DNA from: Crossaster papposus
Lineage: Eukaryota; Echinodermata; Asteroidea; Velatida; Solasteridae
NCBI GenBank assembly: GCA_037893245.1
Contig: JBAIAA010000409.1
Coordinates: 668,501-732,500, forward strand
DNA length: 64,000 nucleotides
Direction of reading: 5' to 3'
Part shown: positions 45,609-56,299 of the stretch, in pieces
Position numbering within the stretch: the first letter of the stretch is position 1
Layout: the number at the start of each line of letters is the position of its first letter
The notes under the pieces: generated by a model
The model's database searches: none
The model's input: only the letters and a program-made list of their open reading frames with translations
What the model was told of the DNA's origin: nothing
Made by a program: the position numbers and the translations under genes

Positions 45609-46018
45609 CTGGTCATTCTTCTTCAAAGTCCCAAGTGTGTCACTTATCATCCAGGCAACAAGTCGGTCGTCTGGTCGGGGAGAAATGCTTAGTTAACGGA
45701 TGGATCTGTGGCGTTGAGGCAAGGGTATTATGGGATACCGGCGCCCAAGTGTCCATACTCCCTACCCAGTGGAAAGAGAGACATCTACCCAACATTCAGG
45801 TGAGACAACTGACAGAGTTGCTGGGGACGGAGAGCCTGGACCTAACAGCAGCCAACGGCACTAAAATCCCCTTTGATGGGTGGATTGAAATTGCATTCCA
45901 ACTGGCTTCAGGGCAACACCCGCCGATTCGGGTACCGGTTTTGGTGACTTCCGGGACCAGCGAGGTTCCCATTATTGGGTATAATGTCATCAAGGAGATC
46001 CTTAAAGGAAACATGTAG
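45518..46018 (+). CDS. pol: Gypsy C protease, cut by TTAA element
   Basis: Aspartic protease in the -1 frame relative to gag. The active site is LWDTGAQVS, with the later IIGYNVI block conserved in Gypsy proteases. The genuine frame runs to 46005 (…VIKEILK); the last codons and the stop come from the inserted element. The element-derived TTAA sites leave the frame compatible with pol at 47115. Confidence 0.82.
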   Translation: MWVSRALCPRLSSGEAVGKHQPVTAAGRAVTGHSSSKSQVCHLSSRQQVGRLVGEKCLVNGWICGVEARVLWDTGAQVSILPTQWKERHLPNIQVRQLTELLGTESLDLTAANGTKIPFDGWIEIAFQLASGQHPPIRVPVLVTSGTSEVPIIGYNVIKEILKGNM

Positions 46019-47109
46019 TCTAACATCTTCATTACGCATTTTTTGTTTTAAATCAATAGATTTATGTGTATAAAATGTGAATAAAAAGCAAAATTGGTTC
46101 TAGTGTACGTTTAGTGTGGTAATTTGCCGTCCAGAAATTGACCCCCCCTTTTTAAATTTCGCGGCCACTCAAAATGAGTGACGTAAATCGAGTCAGAACC
46201 CGGACAAATTATCGATAGTCGGTACGCGACGTCTAGGTACGAGACGGGTTCGCGTGGCCACGTACGCACACATTGTTGTGTGTACGAGAGTGAACGAATC
46301 CCGTACGCCTTGTGCACACGTACGTACATGTACATGTAAACGCGATCACCCACACGCACGCTGTCCAAAGCAAAGGATACCGTACAAAGTACATGTACAT
46401 GTACAGTAATCGGCGCGGACTAAACATGGACGATCGTAAAAGTTCTTCGTCGGTTTTTAGTGAATCTGACGAAAACAGTACAGATTCGTCTGATTGTAAT
46501 ATCATTGGGACAGCATCTGACTTCAGCATGTTTTGTAAGGGCATGCCAAAGTTGCTGTACAGACCAGTGTCGAAGCACGACCGCTCAAAATGGTCGCTGC
46601 AGATCGGGCCGAAAAATCACTAGGCCCGGCGGGACCACTTCGCTCTGGTAAGCTTTACTTTGGCTGTCCAAATCCTCCGATATTTAGGATCAGCCGGAAA
46701 CAAATGAAGGCTTACTCTATCCTTGGTAGTTTTGCTACACCCAGCAGCTACACATCTAGTCGGCATGACTGAAAACAGTTGTATTTTTACCCTGATTTAG
46801 AATAAAAAACCGGCATGGTAAACTCGTAGACAAAGACTTGTTGCATGCAATGCGCGCATAATGCAAGCCAGGCCCGGGTAGCGCACCCCCGCAGCGAGGC
46901 AATTCTCTGCCTCGATTTTTGTCATACCCCACGCAAAGTTTTATGTTAATGAGGCTTCCCTTTGAGTGGCGGAGTGGTATGACTAAACATTTTCAAAAAT
47001 TATTTTCTCCCATTTATCACAGAAAATAAACACAACCTCACACATAATGTTGTTGTCAATATGATACTTTATTGATTTAAGCAAAAAAAAACCTTATTAC
47101 ATGTTTCCT
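46006..47109. mobile_element. 1.1 kb DNA element at a TTAA target
   Basis: The inverted ends AGGAAACATGTA are flanked by TTAA on both sides (46002-46005 and 47110-47113), the target of piggyBac and Kolobok families. No transposase. A small Ser/Asp-rich frame (46426-46623, MDDRKSSSSVFSESDEN) may be a leftover first exon; I do not recognise it. TACATGTACATGTA words are frequent inside. Confidence 0.82.
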
Positions 47110-47114
47110 TTAAG

Positions 47115-50100
47115 TCGAATCATGGGGGACCCTCGCCAGTCAACCTGGTGCATGCGGCCTTTCCCTCAATGCGACGTCGCGAGGTTAATATCCTTGCTCA
47201 CCTCATCCAAGAGGAAAGGTCGGATAACTCCTGTGATGTGAGGCTGGGACGACAAAACATCACTGTCCCTAGCCAAAGCTACTTGTACATCCCAGCTAGA
47301 GTAAATCCAACCCAGGCCATGAGAGAAACAACACTTCTCTTCGAACCAGATGACAGTGAACAGTGGCCCTCCGAGCTGGAGGTTCAGCCAGCAATACTAC
47401 AACTACCGAGGGGGACAACTAGAACAGTAAAAATCCTGGTGCTGAATACTGGGAGTCGGGACGTATCTGTAAGGAGCCGCTCCATGCTTGGTACCCTTCA
47501 GCTAGCGGATGATTGGCAGCCAGTCCCACTCAGAGAGCCTAGCAGAACTCGACAAGCGGTAGGTGTCCATATGGTCCAAGAAGAGGGTCCTGAGGCATGG
47601 GTTCCCCCAGTTGATGTCACCCACCTAACAGACGGACAGCAGCAAGAGGTGACAAGGATGCTGAGGGAGGAGGCAGGAGCCTTTGCTAGGGACGATAGTG
47701 ACCTGGGTTGCATTCAAGACCTGCAGATGAATATTCGGTTAAGGGATGAACAGCCAGTACAGAAGTCCTACATGTCCATACCTCCACCACTGTATAGAGA
47801 GCTGAAGTCCTATCTGAAGAATTTAATTGAAAGAGGCTGGATACGGAAGTCAGAATCGCCGTATTCGTCTCCAGTTGTCTGTGTTCGGAAGAAGGATGGG
47901 TCACTGCGTCTTTGTGTCGATTATCGCCAACTAAACCAGAAGACCATTCCTGATAGACAACCGATTCCCCGTATTCAGGATGTACTGGATAGTCTCGGCG
48001 GTAACCACTGGTTTTCCACACTCGACCAGGGCAAGGCCTACCACCAGGGTTTTATGGCAGAGGAAAGCCGGCCCAAAACAGCCTTCATCACCCCATGGGG
48101 TTTATACGAATGGAATCGCATACCCTTTGGATTGACCAATGCGCCTGCAGTTTTTCAAAGATGTATGGAGTCCTGCTTAGATGGGTTAGTCGGGGAGGTT
48201 GCAGTGGTCTATCTCGATGATATTTTGGTCTATGGGGACACCTTCGAGGCTCACGTGGAAAATGTCCGGCGGGTGCTTAGACGCCTTCAAGAGCGGGGTG
48301 TGAAGCTGAAGCCCAGCAAGTGTAGTCTTTTTCAGAGTGAGGTGCGGTACTTGGGGCGAATTGTTTCCAGTGAGGGGTACAATATGGACCCAGCTGATAT
48401 TGCAGCAGTAGAAGCTCTACGGGACAAACCCCCAACCACCGTCGGTGAACTGAGAAAGCTTCTTGGCCTGATAGGCTACTATCGCCAGTACATCATGAAC
48501 TTTCCCCGCATCGCCAAGCCACTGTACGAGCTCCTCAAACAGCCTAGTGAGATCGGTTGCCCAAGAGCAGGAGACACTAAAGCTTCTAAGAGATTTCAGA
48601 GGAAAGTAAGAGAGAGTAGCAAAGGTGCAGGTCAGGTATCATCACGCCAGCCCATTACCTGGTCCAGTGATCACCAGAAAGTTCTAGTGCAGCTTCTCGG
48701 TTGTTTGACCTGCCCACCAGTTATGGGTTTCCCGAATCATGAAAAACCCTTTATCCTGCACACAGATGCTTCCCATGATGGGTTAGGAGCGGTTCTCTAC
48801 CAGGAACAGGGTGGAAAGATGAGGGTCATTGGATATGGGTCTCGCACGCTGAGCCCAGCAGAGAAAAATTACCACCTCCATTCAGGCAAACTTGAATTTC
48901 TGGCCTTGAAGTGGGCGGTGTGTGAAAAGTTTCGTGACTATCCCTACTATGCCCCTTCATTTATCGTAGTCACCGACAATAACCCCCTCACCTATGTTCT
49001 ATCGTCAGCAAAGTTGAATGCTACTGGGCACAGGTGGGTTGCGGAACTGGCCGATTTTTGCTTTACAATCAAGTATCGCCCTGGAAGATCACATGCTGAT
49101 GCGGATGGCCTCTCCCGTATGCCCCTGTACATTGGTGACTACGTGGCACAGTGCACGGAGGAAATGAGTCCGGACCAGGTTGCCGCTATGGTTGAGGCAG
49201 TTGGAGCCGATCAATCGGGATCATGCCCATGGATAGCCGCCATCACAACGGACATTGCTGGCCCAGATGACAAGGTGACTTCTACTCAGCACATCACTGT
49301 GGAGGAATTGAAGAGAGCCCAGCATGAGGATGCAGTTATCAGCCCTGTTTTCCAGTACATGAGCGAGGGTAAACGTCCTGATAGGCAGGGCCGATTGAGC
49401 ACAAATCCAAACACAGTCATTCTCCTTCGTGAATGGGACAAGCTGCAAGTGGGTAACGATGGTGTTCTTCGGCGGAGATTTAGGGACAAATATCAACTGG
49501 TTCTTCCACGGAGGTATCACCCCCTGGTTTATCGTGAACTTCATGAGGAGATGGGCCATTTGGGAGCAGAACGTGTTGGCCACCTGGCTCGTGATAGGTT
49601 TTACTGGCCTCATATGCAACGGGACATCGACCACTATGTCACCAGGGTGTGCCGATGTTTAAAGCAGAGAAAACCCACTCGACCAACCAGAGATCCCCTC
49701 CAAAGTATAGTTACCACGGCCCCCTTCGAGATGGTGTCCATTGATTTTCTACATCTTGAAAAGAGTGTTGGAGGGTACGAATACATTCTCGTGGTGGTAG
49801 ATCATTTCACCAGATTTGCCCAGGCGTACCCAACAACAAACAAATCTGGCAGGACCGTAGCGGACAAAATTTTTAACGATTTTGTCCTGAGGTTTGGATT
49901 TCCACACAAGATACACCACGACCAGGGTAGGGAATTTGAAAACAACCTGTTCCGGAGACTCCAGACCCTAAGCGGTATTACTCCCTCTCGAACCACTCCT
50001 TATCACCCACAAGGGAATGGACAGGTGGAGCGGTTCAACCGCACGCTGCTCAGTATGCTGCGGACCCTACCTGAACATGAAAAGTCACGCTGGAAAGAGG

Positions 50101-50897
50101 CTGTCAACAAGATGGTCCATGCGTACAACTGTACGCGCTCAGACGCAACGGGTTTCTCTCCCTTCTTTCTACTGTATGGACGTCACCCTCGTCTTCCAAT
50201 CGATATGGCTTTTGGCCTTAGTCAGCAGTTTGGTCAGACCACGGATCACCAAGAGTACAGCAAACAGTGGAAGCGACAGATGGAGACTGCCTATGAGACA
50301 GCCAGACAGACGGCCACTAAATCCGCTGCTCGTGGAAAGCAACAATTTGACAAGAAGGTGAACAGTTCAGTCCTCCAACAGGGCGACAGGGTTCTCATCA
50401 GAAACCTTACTGAAACAGGTGGTCCTGGTAAACTAAGAGCTCATTGGGAGAGAGAGATACATGTAGTCATCGACCGAAAGGGAGATGACTCTCCAGTCTA
50501 CGGACTTCGTCCAGAGAGTGGCAAGGGACGTTGCAGAACCCTTCACCGCAATTTGCTCTTCCCCTGCAATGAACTCCCTGCAGAACAGCCCGATGGACCC
50601 AGAACACATCGTCAACACTTGTTGCCAACGAGGACACAGTCACACAGAAAGACAAGGGCATCCCAGGCGGAAGGTGATAGTTCAGATGAGGAGCTGTTGA
50701 TTGACTCATCAGCAATGGGCACATCAGCTTTGGATTACGAAGCCGACGCATTCATGCCAGCTTCTTCCCGATTCAATCAGGAGCCAGCCAGTACTCCAGA
50801 TTTAAGCCTCAACTCCGCGCCAGTCATAGCCTTTAAACAAGGCCACATGTCTGATAGACGCCGAGCGACTAAAAAGAGACTAATCGCGAAAACCTGA
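47115..50897 (+). CDS. pol: Gypsy C RT-RNase H-integrase
   Basis: Main pol frame, open without a stop; its beginning was separated from the protease by the TTAA element, so the apparent start near 47148 is not natural. In residues from 47148: RT core with [12 protein letters not shown] and catalytic [11 protein letters not shown] near 354; RNase H with [13 protein letters not shown] near 537 and TDNNPLTYV; integrase zinc region (LHEEMGHLG…CRCLKQ) near 795; integrase catalytic Asp in VSIDFL near 865, HDQGREF near 924, and Glu in [10 protein letters not shown] near 960. The second zinc pair is spaced C-x-C instead of C-x-x-C. The last 24 codons (from 50827) are MITE sequence. Domains look functional. 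Confidence 0.88.
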   Translation, partial: SNHGGPSPVNLVHAAFPSMRRREVNILAHLIQEERSDNSCDVRLGRQNITVPSQSYLYIPARVNPTQAMRETTLLFEPDDSEQWPSELEVQPAILQLPRGTTRTVKILVLNTGSRDVSVRSRSMLGTLQLADDWQPVPLREPSRTRQAVGVHMVQEEGPEAWVPPVDVTHLTDGQQQEVTRMLREEAGAFARDDSDLGCIQDLQMNIRLRDEQPVQKSYMSIPPPLYRELKSYLKNLIERGWIRKSESPYSSPVVCVRKKDGSLRLCVDYRQLNQKTIPDRQPIPRIQDVLDSLGGNHWFSTLDQGKAYHQGFMAEESRPKTAFITPWGLYEWNRIPFGLTNAPAVFQRCMESCLDGLVGEVAVVYLDDILVYGDTFEAHVENVRRVLRRLQERGVKLKPSKCSLFQSEVRYLGRIVSSEGYNMDPADIAAVEALRDKPPTTVGELRKLLGLIGYYRQYIMNFPRIAKPLYELLKQPSEIGCPRAGDTKASKRFQRKVRESSKGAGQVSSRQPITWSSDHQKVLVQLLGCLTCPPVMGFPNHEKPFILHTDASHDGLGAVLYQEQGGKMRVIGYGSRTLSPAEKNYHLHSGKLEFLALKWAVCEKFRDYPYYAPSFIVVTDNNPLTYVLSSAKLNATGHRWVAELADFCFTIKYRPGRSHADADGLSRMPLYIGDYVAQCTEEMSPDQVAAMVEAVGADQSGSCPWIAAITTDIAGPDDKVTSTQHITVEELKRAQHEDAVISPVFQYMSEGKRPDRQGRLSTNPNTVILLREWDKLQVGNDGVLRRRFRDKYQLVLPRRYHPLVYRELHEEMGHLGAERVGHLARDRFYWPHMQRDIDHYVTRVCRCLKQRKPTRPTRDPLQSIVTTAPFEMVSIDFLHLEKSVGGYEYILVVVDHFTRFAQAYPTTNKSGRTVADKIFNDFVLRFGFPHKIHHDQGREFENNLFRRLQTLSGITPSRTTPYHPQGNGQVERFNRTLLSMLRTLPEHEKSRWKEAVNKMVHAYNCTRSDATGFSPFFLLYGRHPRLPIDMAFGLSQQFGQTTDHQEYSKQWKRQMETAYETARQTATKSAARGKQQFDKKVNSSVLQQGDRVLIRNLTETGGPGKLRAHWEREIHVVIDRKGDDSPVYGLRPESGKGRCRTLHRNLLFPCNELPAEQPDGPRTHRQHLLPTRTQSHRKTRASQAEGDSSDEELLIDSSAMGTSALDYEADAFMPASSRFNQEPASTPDLSLNSAPVIAFKQGHMSDRRRATKKRLIAKT

Positions 50898-51466
50898 GTG
50901 AACGCCAGTGCGAATTACCCAGACAAGTGGCCTTTATCAATCTGGTTTGGATTTCTTATGTTAACCTTTGTTTTCGACTGGAATCGCTACCGAAATGGTA
51001 GCGTCCAATCAGCGAACGTATCTCCGCGTGACGTCAGCTTATATTTGAGTTGGACTAGTTCATTTTACAAACAGGGAATGTCCAATCATGTCACTTACAA
51101 TATTTAGCTCAAATCATTAGTTGCTTCCTAATTTATTGCAATTTTGCATGTAAAATAGATTTAAATGTGATATCTTGTATTTATCATTCATATATTCAAC
51201 TCAGAAGCAAAATTTATATACGTTTTTGTACCTTTTCTTACATGCTTTGATATTGAACGAATCACGAACGAAGCCAACTGGGAGATCGCCGTTCTGATTG
51301 GGCGTATTGGCATGCTAATATGTATCTATGAATAATTCATGCCGAGCAGTGAAACCTACATTGCAAAAGGCCTCGTGACATTCGTCACTCAGTCGCGCGT
51401 TCACCCCGGGTATCTAGACTCATCTCAGCCGCTTAGCCAGAGTCACGAGGCCTTGTCAAAAGGCTA
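50827..51466. mobile_element. 640 bp MITE with 9 bp TSD in Gypsy C pol
   Basis: The inverted ends are TAGCCTTTAAACAAGGCC and (complement) TAGCCTTTTGACAAGGCC. CGCCAGTCA is duplicated at 50818-50826 and 51467-51475. Each terminal repeat is nearly palindromic (GCCTT…AAGGC). It supplies the present pol stop codon at 50897. No coding capacity. Confidence 0.88.
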
Positions 51467-51475
51467 CGCCAGTCA

Positions 51476-51951
51476 TTGCTCTAGAGCCAGTCTTTCCTGC
51501 TGTGCCAGTACCTGCTCTTGAGCCTGCTATTGCAGAACCGGCTCCAGATGCAGAGCCAGCTAATGCTTTGGAACCTGTAACAGTTTCTGGTCCAGTTGCC
51601 TCATTCCCTGACGCAGAAGAAAACTACCAGCCACCTGTTATTGCTGAACCTATGCAGCCTGGTCCCGAGGAGGATGCCCGTTCCTACCCAATGAGACAGC
51701 GACAACCCCCACAGCGATTCGCCTATGGGCAGTTAGGTCAACCACAGGAAGGTCCACATGGAGTGAGTTCAGTAGGAGCAGGATGTTATCCGCCCTATCT
51801 CAATCCACCAGTGGTCTGGCCACCAGCACTGCCCGTGATGTGGCCTCAGGTCGCTCTTCCATGGTCTGCCCCTATGATGATGCCCTGGCCACAGATGCAA
51901 ATACAACCGTGGCACCAGTGGTACCCGTACCAACAGACAATGACTAATTGA
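51476..51951 (+). CDS. pol: Gypsy C pol C-terminal tail
   Basis: A Pro-rich 158-codon stretch with repeated ALEPV/PAxAEP motifs and then a Trp/Pro-rich end (PPVVWPPALPVMWPQ), stop at 51951. It is in the same frame as pol would be if the 640 bp MITE plus one TSD copy were absent, so it is the disconnected end of Pol rather than a separate gene. Bases 51952-52016 are 3' untranslated and include the purine tract. Confidence 0.78.
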
Positions 51952-52016
51952 GCTCTGTTATCTTTAAATTTTTCCTTAGCAATGTTGCGGACAACATTTA
52001 ATTTTCCAGGGGAGAG

Positions 52017-53112
52017 TGTAGAGGTCTGTTCTTGGTTTGATGCTCCCCCCCTTATTTTTGTTAAGCATGCATTCAGGCAGAAAACCCCTGCATGCCTTGA
52101 ATGGAACAGTCCAGATAGGCGGAGGGCTAGCTGTGTGTGGTTGTGCTGGTCACTTGGTCACTCATGGCAGTGTTCCCACTTAGTGAACAGTACAACCAAT
52201 ATTGCTCTCCCTCTGCCATCCTTTTCCAGGTATGTACTACTAAATTCCTTGATTTTAATAACTATGTGTATATTAAATCTAGAAGTAGGCCAATGACCTT
52301 TTGAGTTAACATTATTGATATTTACATGTAATAGTCAAAGGATTTCTTATATCCCATGATAATTTAGATCTTTAACTTGGTCAGTCGTAAGCGAAGTAAT
52401 TTAGTTACATTTTAACTTGGAATCAGAACTTTGATTGCATTAGATTCAGGCAATAAGGAATGTATAAGTATATTGTCTGCTTTGGTCTAACCGATATTAT
52501 ATTGTAAGAAATAGTTTTGTTGACTTAGTTTACAAACCCACAATATAATATACACTGTGCATGTGTGCTATGAGACTAGCTATAGAGCTGAGGCACAGCC
52601 ACGTAGCCCAGCCCTGACATTCCGATAACAGGTGGTCAATCCATTAGCAGGATCTGGGGGTCTGGCCAGTGGCCCTTTTATGACCTAGCCTGGGTTAATG
52701 TCTTTATTACCAACTGTATTATGTAGACTTTTCATTTACTTGTATTGTTTAAAGGCTAGTGCCAGGCTAAAGCATGTTGCCATAACAACAGGAATACTGG
52801 GCCATGGGTATTGTATGTCTTGTTTCAGAAGATGGCCACAGGAATTTAATGTGTAGTTACTATTGGACTAGAAGTGCATTGTGCCACATGCGGATACGAA
52901 GTATTTAGCTAAGTTTTGCTCCATTGATTGAAGTTACCGTATTCGACATGATTTGTTAATTAGTGTTAATAAAGTCACTCATGGCAGTGTTCCCACTTAG
53001 TGAACAGTACAACCAATATTGCTCTCCCTCTGCCATCCTTTTCCAGATCGTGTATCAATTGTAATGTGCCCCAGCATTGGTGCGCTCCCTTAATCACCTG
53101 CCGGGTGCAACA
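52017..53112 (+). repeat. 3' LTR of Gypsy C
   Basis: Same length as the 5' LTR, with no difference found by eye, including the internal 73 bp repeat. Points to recent insertion. Confidence 0.93.
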
Positions 53113-53284
53113 CATTTATTAATAATTTATTTCGGACGATACACGAAAGTTGGTATTATAAAACATTTATGGTCAGTACAACCAAAAATAAATCCAAGCG
53201 AAAGTACAATTTGTATATGAAAAATAGTTCTTCTGAGAGATACATGTGATAATATTACAATAATAGAGAGGTTTCGTCTGCAAA

Positions 53285-54085
53285 CGGATACGGTTAGCTT
53301 AAAGATGGACTACAACGAAAACTCACACATTAAATTTATTATCGGACCTTGTTTATGTTGTGTTCAGGTAACACTTTATTGTTACGGTCATGTTTTTCTC
53401 CCAATAATTTTGTTGCAATTTGACCGACAAAATTAGACCTCGATTCTTTGATTTTGAAATTTCCCGCCCTGTACTGGTTCCCGGCAAAGATCCACTGAAA
53501 ACCACAATGAAATCCACGATATAGTACCAGCGGACTTGTAAACCAGCGAAAAGTGATGACGTACTACCCATGAAAACGCATACATGGTGGCCCTGAAGGG
53601 ACTCCGCAGATCGCGAATATCGACGTCAAATTTGACGTCAATAAGTTCACGACTTTCCAAAAAAGTCGCGAATATTGACGTCAAATTTGACGTCGATATT
53701 CACGACTTTCCCAAAAAGTCGCGAATATTGACGTCAAATTTGACGTCAATATTCGCGATCTGCGGAGTCCCTTCAGGGCCACTATATGTATGCGTTTTTA
53801 TGGGTAGTACGTCACACACAAAGTATGAATTATTCATGAGTTAAGGGCTTTTGCTGAAACTGAGTTTTTCTGGGTCGTAGAACGCCGATCAATTTTGTTG
53901 TTTTTTGCATGAAGGAACAAGATTTATTGAATACTAATGATATATTAGTAATCATTATACATTTCTCGAACAAAAAACAGCAACACAGCCTTTATCATTA
54001 TTCCGTTGTAGTCCATCTTTAACGGATATGTCATCAATTTTCGCGGACTTATGACGTCACAGTTACTTACTATCCGCTAACCGTG
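53285..54085. repeat. 0.8 kb foldback with an inner palindrome
   Basis: The outer arms share AAAGATGGACTACAACG (53301) and its complement (54004-54020), plus GGTTAGC/GCTAACC words. The inner palindrome 53559-53815 has arms GACGTACTACCCATG and GTGGCCCTGAAGGGACTCC, around four units of AATATTGACGTCAAATTTGACGTC. Non-coding. Confidence 0.75.
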
Positions 54086-54247
54086 TACAAGGCACGGATA
54101 TCTTGCTCGCTACACGTAAGTACTATTAGCGCTGAAACATTCGAACGCTTGTCGATACATTTATCTAAAACTAAACAGAACTAATCGAGAATCACTATAT
54201 TATTGTGTACATATAATGCCAACTCATCACAAAAAAATATCTCTACA

Positions 54248-54283
54248 TAATGCCCGCCTTATCTTTTGAAAAGGCGGGCATAA
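54248..54283. repeat. Short hairpin, TGCCCGCCTT arms
   Basis: TGCCCGCCTT and AAGGCGGGCA are separated by 10 bp. Isolated in AT-rich DNA; could be the end of a larger MITE. The surrounding 54086-54706 holds no supported gene. Confidence 0.6.
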
Positions 54284-54706
54284 TAGATTATCTTATTGGC
54301 TGATCATTTAACATCAACATGCTCCATACAAACCTGCTTCTATATAGGAAAGATTGAGTCACTTTTGAAACTTGACCTACGACCATTGAAATGACAATAA
54401 CTCCGCTTCGCAACATCGTATCTTAACAATCGAGGTGTCATTGTCAAAATACGCAGAACAAAATTATGCACTGGGTTATTTGCTTCGATTAATCCATACT
54501 CTTTCGGGCCGTTAATTATTGGATCATTTTTAAGTGTCTCGATACTTTTTGGGATGAGTTGACATTTAGTGTTTTTTCTTAACATTTGGTTAGTGTTACG
54601 ACCACCTTGTGCTTGTGTAGTAAATTCAGGACTTGGGCTAATTTGGCTATGAAAAATGAAGGTCATTCCAAACCTGGGAATATTAAAAAAGTATAGGCCT
54701 ATTAAT

Positions 54707-55084
54707 AATAAGCGAGCTTGGTATTCCACTGCACATGCGCACATGAAGATTTGGCGATTTTTCTTTCGGGATAAAAATGTCATCAATTGCGTGCAAAATC
54801 ATAGCGGGGTAACAGCCAATTTAAAGAGATCGTCATGTTTTAAAGTTACTAAGTAACATATTTTTTTTACGTTTTGGTATATTTAGGTGGTTTGTGTGGC
54901 CAAACTTTTGTTCGAACAAAGTGCCTATCGTCTTTTCGATTTCACAAGAAAATACAGAGAATGCAGATTCGGTTACCACGTCCCCCATAGCCTTGTGTGC
55001 ATTTGTCTGCCGTGTTTATCCCTTGAGAAAAATTGTTGAATCTTGTTGTGCACATGCGCAGTTGGAATACCGAATTGGCTTATT
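54707..55084. mobile_element. MITE, copy 2 of the family at 8331-8720
   Basis: Inverted relative to copy 1. It shares AATTGTTGAATCTTGTTGTG, GGTTACCACGTCCCCCATAG (as complement at copy 1) and the ends with GGAATACC and TTGGCTTAT. Non-coding. Confidence 0.75.
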
Positions 55085-56299
55085 CTAACGCAGATTTGAA
55101 ACCAGCTCAAAAGCATCAGAAAAAAGGCTGACGTTTCGAAGGTAAATTTTCAAAGAAAACAAAATACATGTAAAGACTTGAGCAGAATTTGGAGCGGATA
55201 TACCACCCGGAATACCACCTGCACCACACGCTTTGCATTCCGCTTTGATCCATTTTAAAGTGACAAACGCTCTTTGTTTTACGTGCTATAATAATAATAA
55301 ATATATGTATATCTTGCTGCAAATAAAGTGTATACGTCGAGACAACATAACAATAGGCAACGGTAAGCAGTACGTACGTGTATGCACAGTGCAACATAGT
55401 CTGATAAATTGTCACTTCACCTTTATGCTTATAACATAACAATAGTGGCCACATTAAAACAAATGTACATGTACATCGTAGTCACTGTACAGTACGTGTG
55501 TCTCCAAAACAAAATGCAATCAAAATACATGTACATGTATAACGGAATGCCATACGTAGAATGTGTACCCAACATAGATAATATAGGTATGGTTTGAAAG
55601 ATCAATTTTTTCACTTTAAAATGAGACATCAAATGTCAAAATCTAATAATGTTTGACAGAGTTAGGAGTCATTTCCCAAGAGAGGTCAAATTGACCATGG
55701 GACCAACTTTTTTTCAATTTTGTTTTGATGTACAAGTGTTGCAATGTGAATAAGCTGTTTGTGTATAGCAGCTAAACGCACGTGTCCAAATTCCTCAACA
55801 GTAGGGCCCAAATTCATAAACGGTGATTTCCCTTGATCACTATTAACTAGGCTAAACCGTGTACATGTATAAACAGGTGATGATCAAGCGTACGAATCTA
55901 GGGTCGAATTCATAAAGCGCGATTAGATCATCTGCTGTTTATCCAAACTGTTCCTTTCTCCATGATCCAACGTACGTGGTTAGTGACACCTTTCTCTATG
56001 ATTATAGTAACAACAGAAATTGTAATCGTCCCAAGGGGCTTGTTTACCTCGTGTACAAGTTGGGGGTTGCTAGCGTAAAACTTGCCCCGACTTACGCGAT
56101 ATAGCAATAGTGTCTTTGGTCTAGAGAATTTAAAGTTAAACTGTGCCAAGCTGTGTAAACAAATCAGTGTACCAAATATGATTCAAATTTAACATGCAAA
56201 TGGCTTATTGCGATCATCACAGGAGTTTATTCACACGCGTACTTCTCTGTTTTAGCGACCGTGCAATAGTTGTACGTGACTAAAATAATCAGGTGATCA
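55085..56299. other. Non-coding stretch
   Basis: AT-rich DNA with several TACATGTACATGTA palindromes (about 55460, 55530 and 55860). No ORF with coding character, no array. It would contain the 3' untranslated region of the zinc-finger gene on the minus strand. Confidence 0.6.

Larger units (their letters stand above)
42969..53112 (+). mobile_element. Ty3/Gypsy retrotransposon C with two nested elements
   Basis: Both LTRs are 1096 bp (42969-44064 and 52017-53112) and look identical. Primer binding site at 44067; gag 44295-45608; protease 45518-46005; pol 47115-50826 and 51476-51951; purine tract TTTTCCAGGGGAGAG before the 3' LTR. A TTAA-type element (46006-47109) and a 9-bp-TSD MITE (50827-51466) interrupt pro-pol. 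Immediate flanks (ACAAG left, CATTT right) do not match, so no target duplication is seen. Young copy. Confidence 0.92.

Noticed and set aside
50827-50897. Basic C-terminus of Gypsy C Pol ([11 protein letters not shown])
   Set aside because: These codons are MITE sequence inside a 9 bp target duplication.
51476-51951. Possible env gene of Gypsy C
   Set aside because: No signal peptide, no membrane segment; the frame matches the continuation of Pol across the MITE.
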